Origin: Chara braunii
Taxonomy: Eukaryota; Streptophyta; Charophyceae; Charales; Characeae
Direction: 5' to 3'
Length of the DNA: 31,458 bases
NCBI GenBank assembly: GCA_003427395.1
Contig: BFEA01000440.1
Span: forward strand, 169,004-200,461
Under the pieces are notes generated by a model. That model ran no database searches. It was not told the DNA's origin and worked only from the letters and a program-made list of their open reading frames with translations. Shown here piece by piece: positions 9,643 to 18,689 of this stretch (positions are counted from its first letter, which is position 1; each line of letters begins with the position of its first letter). The position numbers were made by a program, and so were the translations under genes.

Positions 9643-9915
9643 TTGAAAGTCATTAGAGATAAAAAACGTAGATTGCTCGTAGCTAAATATGAATTAAAAC
9701 GCATGCAATATAAAGCGATTTGTCAAGATAGAACACTTCCTAACCAAATGCGTTACGAATATACTATCAAATTAGCCAAATTACCAAGAAATAGTTCCAA
9801 GACACGAGTGAGAAATCGATGTATTTTGACAGGACGATCTCGTTCCGTATATAAATTATTTCGTGTTTCTCGTATAGTTTTCCGTGAATTGGACTCAACA
9901 GCGAAGCAATCGTAA
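9643..9915 (+). pseudogene. rps14: Mitochondrial rps14 copy, near full length
   Basis: The frame reads DKKRRLLVAKYELKRMQYKA, LPRNSS, RVRNRCILTGRSRSVYKLF and RVSRIVFREL. This matches mitochondrial ribosomal protein S14 of streptophytes (KRRLLAAKYELRR; RNRCIFTGRPRSVY) better than the plastid version. About 90 codons are open without a stop, but there is no ATG at the expected start, and the last residues (after REL) depart from the usual Lys/Trp-rich end. It is probably a recent or slowly decaying nuclear copy. Expression is not suggested by any promoter or transit-peptide sequence in frame. Confidence 0.85.
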
Positions 9916-10605
9916 GAGTTTCCGCTCTTCAAACTACAAAAACCGGCAACCGGCGAACCCTATGGAAAACTTCATCAGATCCAATGGATCCTGGTTTTTC
10001 CATTGTTTAAGATTCGCTTAACCATCATGTTGACTAAACGACTTCTGTAAATAGAATCAGGCTTAAGATAACGTTTTATGAGAATTTTTTTACGAAATAT
10101 AATTCTTATAGATACTTATTAATATTAAATCAATAAAAAATAAATACGAATGATAAAAATACAATAGCGGATCTCAAAAGATTTGTTAAATACAAGAATC
10201 AACCAGTAGACATAGAAAATTCACATGTACTGTAAAATAACAATAAAAATTAAGAAACATATTTTATTAAATAATAGATATTATTATATCATTTCTATGG
10301 TTATAAAAAATATAGTACACTTAAATTTAACTTTGTACATTTTGGTAAAAGAGTGACGTAAAATAGTGAAAAAATACCACATGATACGGCGTCTGTTCTC
10401 TTGTGTCGGATCCTCAATTATATCTGGAGAAAAAAAAAAAAAAGTTCATCTCTTATTTCTCAATCACAAGAGACAGCGTATGTATCAACACATGACTTCC
10501 ATGCTGATTATCTGCACCGACATATTGGTCATTTGGTTGGATACTCGGCAGAGTTCCTAACATATAACCAGCTTCGCGCCTACACATTACTGTGCAAGTA
10601 CCCCA
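9916..10605. other. AT-rich organelle-like spacer
   Basis: Strongly AT-rich to about 10340, then moderate GC with a poly-A tract at 10431-10443. No gene or RNA was recognised. Likely organelle intergenic DNA. Confidence 0.4.
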
Positions 10606-10800
10606 AGATGATGAGGTGCCAAACAACTCCGTCGATATGAGCTCTTGGGAGTAATCAGCCTGTTGTCCCCGGCGTACCTTTGATTCGTTGAGCGAGAGCC
10701 CTTCGATACGGGGCCCCCGGATCACTATGGTCGACTTTCGTCTCTGTTCGACTTGTAGATTTCAGAGTCAGGCAGACGTTGACCATTACGCTCTACAGCT
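10606..10800 (-). pseudogene. rrn23: Plastid 23S rRNA fragment (domain V)
   Basis: The minus strand contains ACAACAGGCTGATTACTC, CAAGAGCTCATATCGACG and TTTGGCACCTC. Upstream of these it has TACAAGTCGAACAGAGACG, AAAGTCGACCATAGTGATCC and CTCGCTCAACG. These are the peptidyl-transferase region landmarks in the right order, and the ACAAGTCGA...GACGAAAGTCG block favours plastid over mitochondrial rRNA. Several universally conserved positions are changed (for example, the GGGATAACAGG region reads GGGACAACAGG), so it is a decayed copy. Confidence 0.85.
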
Positions 10801-10827
10801 GCGCAAAGCGCTAGCTTGAACCTATCT

Positions 10828-11091
10828 TCACCGAATATCAATGACTCTCTCTTCTGCACCTGGAGTTACTTTTAAGCAAGTTTCAAAGAAACTACAAGTT
10901 TTAATTCCAAATATCGCATTCAACAATCTTCCTTCTCGAAGGCGTAAGGATTCTCCCGATTTTCTAGGGGTTAATTTGCCTACTAAAACATGTTCAGTTT
11001 TTACCCAAGAACCTAATGAAATTAATTCATTAACATCTAGATTGCGAAGTAAATATTCACTAAGAGAATCAAAAAAATAAGAATTCAACAA
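10828..11091 (-). pseudogene. rpoB: Plastid rpoB fragment (RNA polymerase beta)
   Basis: The minus-strand frame reads LLRNLDVNELISLGSWVKT, HVLVGKLTPR, LREGRLLNAIFGIK and ETCLKVTPGAEERVIDIR. This is an internal stretch of the beta subunit of the plastid-encoded polymerase (GDILVGKLTP...EGRLLRAIFG). About 75 codons match without a stop, but several conserved positions are replaced (Gly-Asp before ILVGKL is Glu-His; GRGRVIDV is AEERVIDI). It abuts the rrn23 piece on the same strand, which is not the plastid gene order, so a junction lies at about 10805-10828. Confidence 0.88.
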
Positions 11092-11147
11092 TTTTTATTA
11101 ATTGAATAAATCAAAAGGATAATGAATATAAAAAACCAATAAAACAT

Positions 11148-12647
11148 CCATGTCAGGACTGTCGCCGGGGGGGATAAAATCCCGATGGCAGAAACGACAC
11201 TAGCTATCTCAATCCATTGACGTGACGTGGAATGAATCGTCTTGGGCGAAGACCTGCACCATGCTGCAACTGCTTCCGAATCAGAAACACGCAGGTCTAT
11301 TATGGATGAACATACATATCGCCCTGCCCACCAAACAGCGGCTGGCAGCCCGCTCGACGTTTAAGGAACTCTCGTGACCCCAGTGTTTGGCCGAGCTGGA
11401 GGATCTCCCGCACCTCTGGACTAGTTGCCCGACCCAACGCCAATTCTGGGCATGGTGGAGAGAAGTAATCTGGGGGGACATTCTTGCCGTGACAGTTGAG
11501 GAATGGGAAGCTTGTTTGCTGGTTGGCCCGTATCTGAGTATGCACGATACCCGAAAAGAGAGAGCCTACGCTATCGATGTTATCAGAGCAGCGTTCATGG
11601 GGGCAATTTGGACGCTGAGAACAACCAGTATCTTTCAACGTAAACACGCTTATGTGGCGGCGCTGCACAACATGACCCTGGCAAATATTAGGACCTCGAT
11701 AGCTGTTGACGCTAAAAGGAAGCCCTCCTCGGCCTGGCCGCTCTTCCAAGCGGCCTGGGCCCCTTACTCTGTCCTGGTTACAATTGGAAGTGCTCCGGGT
11801 CTATGGTAATGGAAATGGGAGACTGCGAGTCTGACATAGCTCATTACCTGTGGAAGACCACGGGAACTGTCCAAGGGGTGAGGACTGAATAGCAACATGG
11901 CAATGGAAATGGGAGACTGCGAGTCTAAAATAGCTCACGACCTGTGGAGCAGGGGAACAACATGTATCCGATAGGTGGATGTACTCGTGACAGATGAAGG
12001 GATGCACAGACCTTTAATGGCAACTCACGAAATAGGATGTAGGATGGAATGGTGTATTTGCTGGATTGATGTACCCGTTGGTAGGTCAAAGTAGGTATGC
12101 TACTTATATATAGAATTTTGTTTGCCACGATATTCCTAGACGGATGTAGGAGTGGTAATTGCAGCAGAGTTTTGCTTGCTAGGAAATTGTTGGGTGGGAC
12201 AGATAGAGGGGACTATGGAACGGGGTGTGGGTTATCCTGGTTTTGAGGTAAACATTGCAACCATTCGAATATGAAACTTTGGAGTAGAGATACACATTAG
12301 GACCTATGGCAACTATTGTAACCATTTGAACCATTCGGACGGATGTACGGCAGACATTGCGACCTTGGGGGGGAGCGAGGAGGTGGCCTCAAGCCTAGCA
12401 GGCAGACCCTACATGTCCTCCGTTCTTGTGACTGGGTGCGTTACATGGCTCCGGACAAGAACGCTTCACAGGATTAGGGTCCCCATGATTTTGCTTGGGG
12501 CCAACCTCTGCCGCCTGCGACCCTGTCCTAGGACAGATTTGACACCCCCCTTCTCCCTGTGCTATCTTCTCTTCCCTCTACTTTTTGGGACGCCGGGCCC
12601 AGTTCCCGGCAGGTGATGCTCCCCACCAATAGATTGGAGCCTTGGTT

Positions 12648-12683
<36 letters not shown>

Positions 12684-12696
12684 AAAAAAAAAAAAA
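11148..12696 (+). mobile_element. 5'-truncated LINE, copy 1
   Basis: A GC-richer insertion in AT-rich organelle DNA. It starts inside the C-terminal part of a LINE ORF2, has a long 3' UTR, and ends in a poly-A run (12652-12696). The last 300 bp before the tail are clearly related to those before the tail of the copy at 13720-14997, including TGTCCTAGGACA and a GCCGGG...CCCGGC hairpin. Within the 3' UTR a 94-bp segment is tandemly repeated (11803-11896 and from 11897). No clear target duplication was found. Confidence 0.8.
11210..11809 (+). pseudogene. LINE ORF2 C-terminal remnant (zf-RVT-like)
   Basis: Across one frameshift or stop near 11372, the translation contains GLLWMNIHIALPTKQRL, EDLPHLWTSC and QRQFWAWW. 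This is the pattern of the zf-RVT segment that follows reverse transcriptase in plant LINEs (a basic helix, then H-L-x-x-x-C, then F-W-x-W-W). It then runs through an unrecognised C-terminal region shared with the second copy (NMTLANIRTSIA, SAWPLFQAAW, LVTIG). A TAA at 11807-11809 stands where copy 2 has CAA. No RT domain is present because of 5' truncation. Confidence 0.65.
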
Positions 12697-12839
12697 GATT
12701 AACTAATTCATGAATTATACTTGATTAAAAAACAACCTTAAATAAGGAAGTAATTGATAACGTATTCGGTTACGATAAATCCTTATATTTAAGTTTGTAG
12801 AATCCAAAATATAATGGAATTTGGATTTGTTGAAAAATT

Positions 12840-12900
12840 ATACTTAATTCACTACGAGTAGTACTTAGAAGAGGACGTACAAGGTGAATTATTTTTTTAT
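12840..12900 (+). pseudogene. Possible mitochondrial rps12 3' end
   Basis: The bases GTAGTACTTAGAAGAGGACG and the following GTACAAGGTGAA resemble the codons for the conserved VVLIRGGRVQD of S12, with indels. rps12 often precedes rps7 in plant-type mitochondria, and rps7 follows here. The match is short and broken, so this is tentative. Confidence 0.3.
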
Positions 12901-12924
12901 ATATTTTTCTTTTCAAGGTTAAGT

Positions 12925-13189
12925 AAGAAAGTCAGAATCTCCGGAACCACCCAATTAGTCTCATCAATTATACCAAAGAGTCGTCAAGAAACCTTAGCTC
13001 TTCGGTGGATTCTTGAAGGCGCCTTGTGGAGACGACGTTTGACAAAAAAAAAACATAAGTTTAGATCAATCTTTATCTGCTGAAATACAGAATGCTTCGA
13101 AAAACAAGAATTTTCTAGAAAAAAAAAACGATGATCTTCATAATTTAGTTGAACCAAATTGTAGCTTTTCTCATTATCGTTGGTGGTAA
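12925..13189 (+). pseudogene. rps7: Mitochondrial rps7, C-terminal two thirds
   Basis: The first part reads [20 protein letters not shown] and ETLALRWILEGALWRRR. After a frameshift in an A run near 13045-13055 it continues SLDQSLSAEIQNASKN, DDLHNLVEPN and FSHYRWW, then TAA at 13187-13189. The [12 protein letters not shown] and FSHYRWW ends identify mitochondrial ribosomal protein S7 rather than plastid S7. The frameshift makes it non-functional. The natural 3' end is kept; the 5' third is missing or unrecognisable. Confidence 0.85.
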
Positions 13190-13326
13190 GAATATACATA
13201 TAGAAATCACCATCAACCAAACCCGAGTACGCGCAACCTTTATGGCATTTAGTTAGTTGCGCGTATGTATTTTATTACCGCGAAGTTTCATCTCCACTCG
13301 AAACTTACAGACACAGACTAATCTAG

Positions 13327-13356
13327 TTGACATTTTTATACTTTACATACTATAAT
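13327..13356 (+). promoter_or_regulatory. Transplanted plastid psbA promoter
   Basis: TTGACA (13327-13332), an 18-bp spacer, then TATAAT (13351-13356) stand 115 bp before the psbA ATG. This is the bacterial-type promoter layout of plastid psbA, including the TATACTT element between the boxes. It would need a plastid polymerase, so it is not expected to work in the nucleus. Confidence 0.7.
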
Positions 13357-13470
13357 ATATAATAATAAACTTCTTATCATTATTCTAAATTGTCTTATGA
13401 TTGTTATATATACAATTATTTTTATGAAAGTTAAGGTAAAATTTTCAATAACTCAAATACTTATTTTTCC

Positions 13471-13500
13471 ATGACTGCTACTTTAGAAAGACGTGAAAGT
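13471..13500 (+). pseudogene. psbA: psbA 5' end (first 10 codons), fused to nad6
   Basis: The frame starts MTATLERRES, the invariant start of photosystem II protein D1, then switches without a stop to mitochondrial nad6 sequence. The upstream psbA promoter is retained, so the fragment covers the gene's 5' region. The other end of psbA lies at 16689-17078. Confidence 0.85.
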
Positions 13501-13719
13501 TTTATAGGTGGTATTATTGGACTTATATTTTTGCTGAAAATTTTCTTAGCCGTAGATAATGATTACATTCCAATATTACCAACAGAATTGAGTACAATTG
13601 TATTTCAATATACTTTTTATGCCTCCAAAATACAAAGTTTGACGAATCTGGAAACTTTAGGAAATCTACTTTATATCACTTATTTTGATTTATTTCTGGT
13701 TTCATGTCTTATTTTATAA
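13501..13719 (+). pseudogene. nad6: Mitochondrial nad6 fragment, upstream of LINE insertion
   Basis: After the psbA codons the frame continues GGIIGLIF, DNDYIPILPTELST, then LTNLETLGNLLYITYFDLFL and VSCLIL. This is the second half of NADH dehydrogenase subunit 6 of mitochondrial complex I. Matching stops exactly where the next LINE begins and resumes at 14994 with KTTQVKRQDVF. About 13-14 codons between the two parts are gone. Confidence 0.88.
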
Positions 13720-14997
13720 GTGGCCAGGGTTGGAACTATAGTACTTAAGCGAGCATCTTTCAGGGTAAACAGGCTATCCGGTCGGCGTTGCGCAACATGA
13801 CCTTGGCGAACCTCAGAACCTCTATAGCAACAGATGTCAAAAGGAAGTCCCTCTCGGCATGGCCGTCCTTCCAAGCGGCCTGGCGCCCTTATTCCGCCTT
13901 GGTCACTATCGGCGACTACCCGGGCCTCTGGCAATGGAAATGGGACTTGGCGGCTATGCAAGCGGCATAAAATTGAGCTAACGACTGACCGCCACTCTAA
14001 GTCAAAGGCAACACACTTGCGCTCGCATTCATTATAAAGGTCAGGTCAGGCATAGGGCTGGTACCGCTAGGACAACCGTTGGCGATGTGGTGAGTACGAA
14101 AACAGTTGAAGAAGGATGATCAGGGGCCTTTGGTATGGAGCTGGGGGGAGGGGGTGAGGATGGAACTCGGCGGAATTGGAAACCTGCCTTCAGTAGGTTA
14201 GAACTAAGCCTGGGGGAGACCATGGGGATTCGAAACCTGCCCTGAGTAGGTTGGAACTGAGGCTACGGGATACGATAGAGTAAGATCTATTTTGGCTGAA
14301 GACTGTACTTGGAATTCGTCTTTAATACGTTAGAATTCGGGCTGGGGGAACCCTGGGTGCTTAGGACTTATACTCAGTAGGCTACAACCATAGGCTGAGG
14401 GTTGTATTTGGTATTTGCCTTCAGTGCGCTAGAACTTAGGCTGGGGAAAACCCTGAGGGCGTACAACTTATACTTAGTAGGTTAGAACTGAGGCTAGGGG
14501 ATACAATAGTATAAGGCCCGTTATAGCTGAGGGCAACGGTGGCAACCTGCCAGACGGGAAAAGACAAAGATGTAGCACTTTACTAGTAATGCATAACTGC
14601 AACTATGGTACCCTATTAGAAGCGATCAGAACTATTGAAACTATTGTACCTTACAAGGAGGAACACATGGTAAAGACTACACAACTTTGGGGGGAGTGAG
14701 GAGGAGACCCCATGCCTAGCATGAGGATCGTACCTGTCTGCCGTTCTTATGACTGGGTGCACTACATGCCTCCCGATAAGAACGCTCTTTAGGATGCGTA
14801 TCCCTCTGATTTCGCGTGAGGCTGCCCTCTACCGCCTGCAGCCCTGTCCTAGGACAATGATGATACCCCCTTCCCTTTTCTTCCCCTCTCCCTTTCCCTT
14901 TCTGGGACGCCGGGCCCGCTTCCCGGCAGGTGATGCTCCCCAACAATAGATTGGAGCTGTTTTCTTAAAAAAATAAAAAAAAAAAAATAAAAAAAAA
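13720..14997 (+). mobile_element. 5'-truncated LINE, copy 2, inside nad6
   Basis: This copy begins in the same ORF2 C-terminal region as copy 1 (NMTLANLRTSIA, SAWPSFQAAW, LVTIG, QWKWDLAAMQ, then TAA near 13970). It has a long 3' UTR and ends in an A-rich tail with T interruptions (14966-14997). The 3' UTR contains about six degenerate copies of a unit with GTAGGTTAGAACTGAGGCT (about 14185-14510) that were not seen in copy 1. The end is shared with copy 1. nad6 sequence directly flanks both sides, so the insertion came after the organelle DNA was joined. There is no target duplication; a short target deletion fits better. Confidence 0.85.
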
Positions 14998-15072
14998 CTA
15001 CTCAAGTAAAAAGACAAGATGTTTTTCAACAACATATGATAAATCTTCAAAAGACTATCAAAAAAATATTCA
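14994..15072 (+). pseudogene. nad6: Mitochondrial nad6 3' end, downstream of LINE insertion
   Basis: The bases after the LINE tail read KTTQVKRQDVFQQ, then LQKTIKKIF. These are the typical last residues of plant-type Nad6, and they continue the fragment that ends at about 13719. The AAA codon of the first Lys merges with the LINE A tail. The normal stop is not obvious. Confidence 0.82.
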
Positions 15073-15960
15073 TTGTGATTTATTTTTTATTGAGTCAAAT
15101 AATTTTATTTTTTTGGCACCTTTGATCTAGTGAGGGTTAACCTACATATGTTTTCTTTTTTTTTAAAGATATTTTGATATAATATAATTGATAATATAAT
15201 TGATAATATAATTAAAAATTGAATAAGAAAAGATGCAAAAGATAAAAAATATAAAGTTGTAGGAATCAATGAATGTACATATTTAGATATTATAATGAAT
15301 AATGGTATTAAATACAACCAACTCTTAAGTAAAGAATTAAAAAAAAAAACTTATAGTTCCAAGGATAATAAAAATGAATGAATTATAAAAACACCGTAAA
15401 GAAATAAATTTATTCTATGAACTAATTTTGTAGGTTGTTTATTAGACCATTAAGATTTTATCTATGTAATGGAGATAAGTTAGATTATCCTCAAACAGCG
15501 GTGTAGAGTGAAATCCTAACGAATCATTAAAAAAATACATAATTTAGGTTAGATATCATTCAAGTATTTATTTTTAATAAATAATTAAAAAATAAAATTT
15601 GTTACTTTTTTTATCAGTAATTAATTTAACAAAACAATTCATCTATAGATTTCAATTAGATTCTCTATTTAATAAATTACTATAGAACTATTTAGAGAAT
15701 AAAGAAGAATTTGAAAAGAAGATAGCCTATATTTTAAATTTGATTCATATTCATATTGATTTGATTCATATTCATATATTCTCATTGAATTAAGAAAATT
15801 TTATAATTCTAATTTATATTTCTAATTCTAGTTTATCTATGTTTTCATGATATACAAAGGATAGAAAGTCAAATCTATAAATACAAGTTAGAATACTATA
15901 AAAAAATAGAATGAGAGTATTTAATAGTAATAAAATAGCAAGTAGGTGATTATCTTTTAC
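15073..15960. other. AT-rich organelle-like spacer
   Basis: Very AT-rich sequence with short direct repeats (AATATAATTGAT three times near 15177-15211; TTGATTCATATTCATAT twice near 15739-15776). No gene was recognised. Likely organelle intergenic DNA. Confidence 0.45.
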
Positions 15961-15962
15961 TA

Positions 15963-16272
15963 ATAAATTGATATTCAAAATCATTTCATTGTGTAGATAT
16001 TTTTTTATTTAGTTTACGTACTTCTAGATTTTCATATGGTGCTCGAGGAATTGTTTTTAAAGCTCGTTGAATAATTTTTATTGATTCTCTCATTTCTCCA
16101 ACACAAACTTTAGATTGAGCTAAACAATCTCCTCTCTTCTCTCATTGAAGTGACCAATCTAATTCATCATAACACTCATAATGATCTATTTTGCGTAAGT
16201 CTCATTCTATACCAGAAAGACCCCTGTTAATAGCTTCTTCCTTATTAATGACTTCAATTCCTTCTACTCTTT
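15963..16272 (-). pseudogene. ndhH: Plastid ndhH fragment
   Basis: On the minus strand the translation runs [68 protein letters not shown] and NDFEYQFI. This is NdhH, the 49-kDa-type subunit of the plastid NDH complex, and it is distinct from mitochondrial Nad7 in the DHYECYDE and PYENLE segments. Three conserved Trp codons are TGA, while one Trp (in LDWSL) is still TGG, so this is decay rather than a variant code. About 45 bp upstream of the GDCLAQ segment appear mutated. Confidence 0.85.
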
Positions 16273-16292
16273 TTTAAAAAAAATGATTTTGA

Positions 16293-16688
16293 CTAGAATT
16301 TTTTCGAGACAATGGAATGCACGATCTAATTATCTATGATGATCTAAGTAAACAATCAGTGGCATATCGACAAATTTCATTATTGTTACGTCGACCACCA
16401 GGTCGAGAAACTTTCCCAGGAGATGTGTTTTATCTACATTCTCGTTTATTAGAAAGAGCTGCCAAAATGTAAGACCAAGATGGTGCAGGTAGTCTGACTG
16501 CTTTACCTGTTATCGAAACACAAGTTGAAGATGTATCTACTTATATTCCTACTAGTGTAATCTCGATTACGGACGGATAAATCCTTTTGGAAACAAAACT
16601 ATTTTATCCTGGAATCCGACTTGCTATTAATGTAGGATTGTTTGTAAGTTGTATAGGTTCTGCAACTCAATTGAAAGCTATGAAACAG
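16293..16688 (+). pseudogene. atp1: Mitochondrial atp1 fragment, fused to psbA
   Basis: The frame reads [77 protein letters not shown] and TQLKAMKQ. The [19 protein letters not shown] and LET-LFY-GIR forms identify mitochondrial F1-ATPase alpha (atp1) rather than plastid atpA. Two in-frame stops interrupt it: one after AAKM, and one at a Gln codon after SITDG. At 16689 it changes, without losing frame, to psbA. Confidence 0.88.
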
Positions 16689-17078
<390 letters not shown>

Positions 17079-17142
17079 TATTGATTGAGTAAATGGATTC
17101 TTTATAATAACATTGAGCTAAAGTACAAAGTTTGAGCAAAAA

Positions 17143-17705
17143 CCCACATCTTGGAAAGCTTAATGGAATTGGTGGAAGCGCATTGGCACAACCCACAGTA
17201 GACACAAATTGCTGCTGATGCGTTGACCCGACTTGATACTAAAAAGTACAAGACAGTGCGCAAACTCTCCTCGGTCGTTGAGCGCTTGATTGTCGTTCCC
17301 GGGGTACGCTACGATCCGCAGGTCTTCATGACCATGTACTTGAGATGTCTTCCCACAGACGTCAAGAACTCGTTAGCTAGCGAGGCTCGCCTCGAGTATC
17401 ACACGTTTAAGACCTTTAGCAAGACGGCTTTAGATTTGGAGGCCACGCTAGGAGGTGCTCAACAACCCTCTAGTGACGGGAGAAAAAAGAAGAGTCCACA
17501 AGAGTGGAAGAAGAAGGGAAGCCGATTCATGATGGTTGATGAAGATGACACTCGAACCCAGGTTAACAACTATTCTGACTTAGTGGACTGTTCAAAGTTT
17601 GACGGTGAGGATAACGCTGAGGATAGCAACCTCGCTGCATTGGTAAAAGTTAAGGCAAGTGGTTGCCGCAAGGGCGGTCAGCAGAGGAGTCAGCGGCAAA
17701 CCTAG
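17143..17705 (+). pseudogene. gag, C-terminal half (gypsy element)
   Basis: GC-balanced sequence returns and reads SLMELVEAHWHNPQ, a TAG in place of a likely Gln, then IAADALTRLDTKKYKTVRKL, VERLIVVPGVRYDP, LRCLPTDVKNSLASEA and FKTFSKTALDLEATLG. This is the second half of a gypsy capsid (a W followed by a Tyr/Leu helix, then the LRCLP-x-x-V-x-x-x-L motif). It follows on from the gag part that ends near 6567. A basic Lys/Arg-rich tail leads to a stop at 17703-17705. Confidence 0.75.
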
Positions 17706-17729
17706 AACCCAGACAAGATTACAACTAGG

Positions 17730-18500
17730 GTGAGAGCGGGCTTGGATCAAGATGTGTGGCAGGACTGTTATACACGGGGTGCTTGCATTAACTGCGACGA
17801 GTATGATCATCAGCAGTTCAAATGCAAGAAGGCAAAGGTTTCGCAGAAGATATCTCCCAAAGGTGGGGTTCCTTCTTGTTCCCAAGGTGGGGTTTCTACT
17901 TGTGTTGAAGCGGGTGATGTACCCTCCCCGTTTCAAGAGTTGGCCGAAGCTATTGACTCCTTAGTCACCCCGCAGACGTATCCTAACCCAACGATACTTT
18001 GCTCATTGAATGTGTCTGGCGCCTTAGAGGACCTACAAAGTGAGTGGTCGACAAGGGACCCTCGTGAGTCCTGGGTAGCATTAAGTCGAGGTCCTAGAAG
18101 GGAGCACTTCGTTGTGGAGATTGGTGTAGGTGGCCACAAGTGTGGTGCCTTTGTAGACATCGGCTCCCCGCGAAACTTTATAAGTCGCAACTGCGTTGAC
18201 AAACTGCACCTACAGGACCGGGTGTAGCGCCTTAGTAGACTGGTAGTATCTACTTTGGCCAACATATAGCACATGATGCTGGAGGACTATGTCAAGGACG
18301 TGGTTTGTACTTTCTCCTATGCAGGAGGGGAAATTAATCATAAGATTCTATCTCTGGTTAGCGACGACTTATCGTTTGACATGTTGTCAGGTATGTAGTA
18401 ACTTGAGGTTGCCAAGCCCCAGTTTGACTAAGACAAAAAAGCGCTAAAGCGTGAGTTGCCTAATGGGAGAACCATTACGTTGGCCAAGTGTAAAGCTAGT
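17730..18500 (+). pseudogene. Zinc knuckle and aspartic protease region
   Basis: CINCDEYDHQQFKC gives a perfect CX2CX4HX4C nucleic-acid-binding knuckle (nucleocapsid). The protease segment follows as VEIGVGGHKCGAFVDIGSP and RNFISRNCVDKL; the catalytic D-S/T-G has become D-I-G. After a stop near 18227 the protease C-terminal half continues in fragments to about 18500, with several stops at positions usually Gln or Trp (for example after DMLSGM). Inactive. Confidence 0.75.
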
Positions 18501-18689
18501 AGGTCAATTAACTCCTACGGGTGTTTGTGCGCACCAACATTTTACAAGTATTACAAATAAAACCACGAGGAAGGTATCTACCTGGTTTTCGTCTCTGAGA
18601 AAGGGGAGGCCGTTAAATCACCCCCAAAGATAGAAAATGTCGTTGTTAAGTACCTTGTGCTCTGTTTGAGGAGCCTACAGGAGTTATAA

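Noticed and set aside
9643-9915. rps14 as a plastid gene
   Set aside because: The motifs KRRLL-AKYEL and RVRNRCI-TGR-RSVY-LFR match the mitochondrial form; plastid S14 differs at these positions.
10841-11080. Plus-strand frame opposite rpoB
   Set aside because: The minus-strand reading gives clear RNA polymerase beta motifs; the plus frame is its shadow.
11300-11749. Minus-strand 149-codon open frame across the LINE
   Set aside because: It overlaps the plus-strand LINE ORF2 remnant, which has a recognisable zf-RVT pattern and a second related copy.
15963-16272. TGA read as Trp (variant genetic code) in ndhH and ndhI
   Set aside because: A TGG Trp is still present in the same ndhH fragment, Gln codons have also become TAA or TAG nearby, and frameshifts occur, so decay explains it better.
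15963-16272. ndhH fragment as mitochondrial nad7
   Set aside because: DHYECYDE and PYENLE are the plastid NdhH forms; Nad7 has different sequence there.
16293-16688. atp1 fragment as plastid atpA
   Set aside because: [14 protein letters not shown] and LET-LFY-GIR are mitochondrial-type residues.
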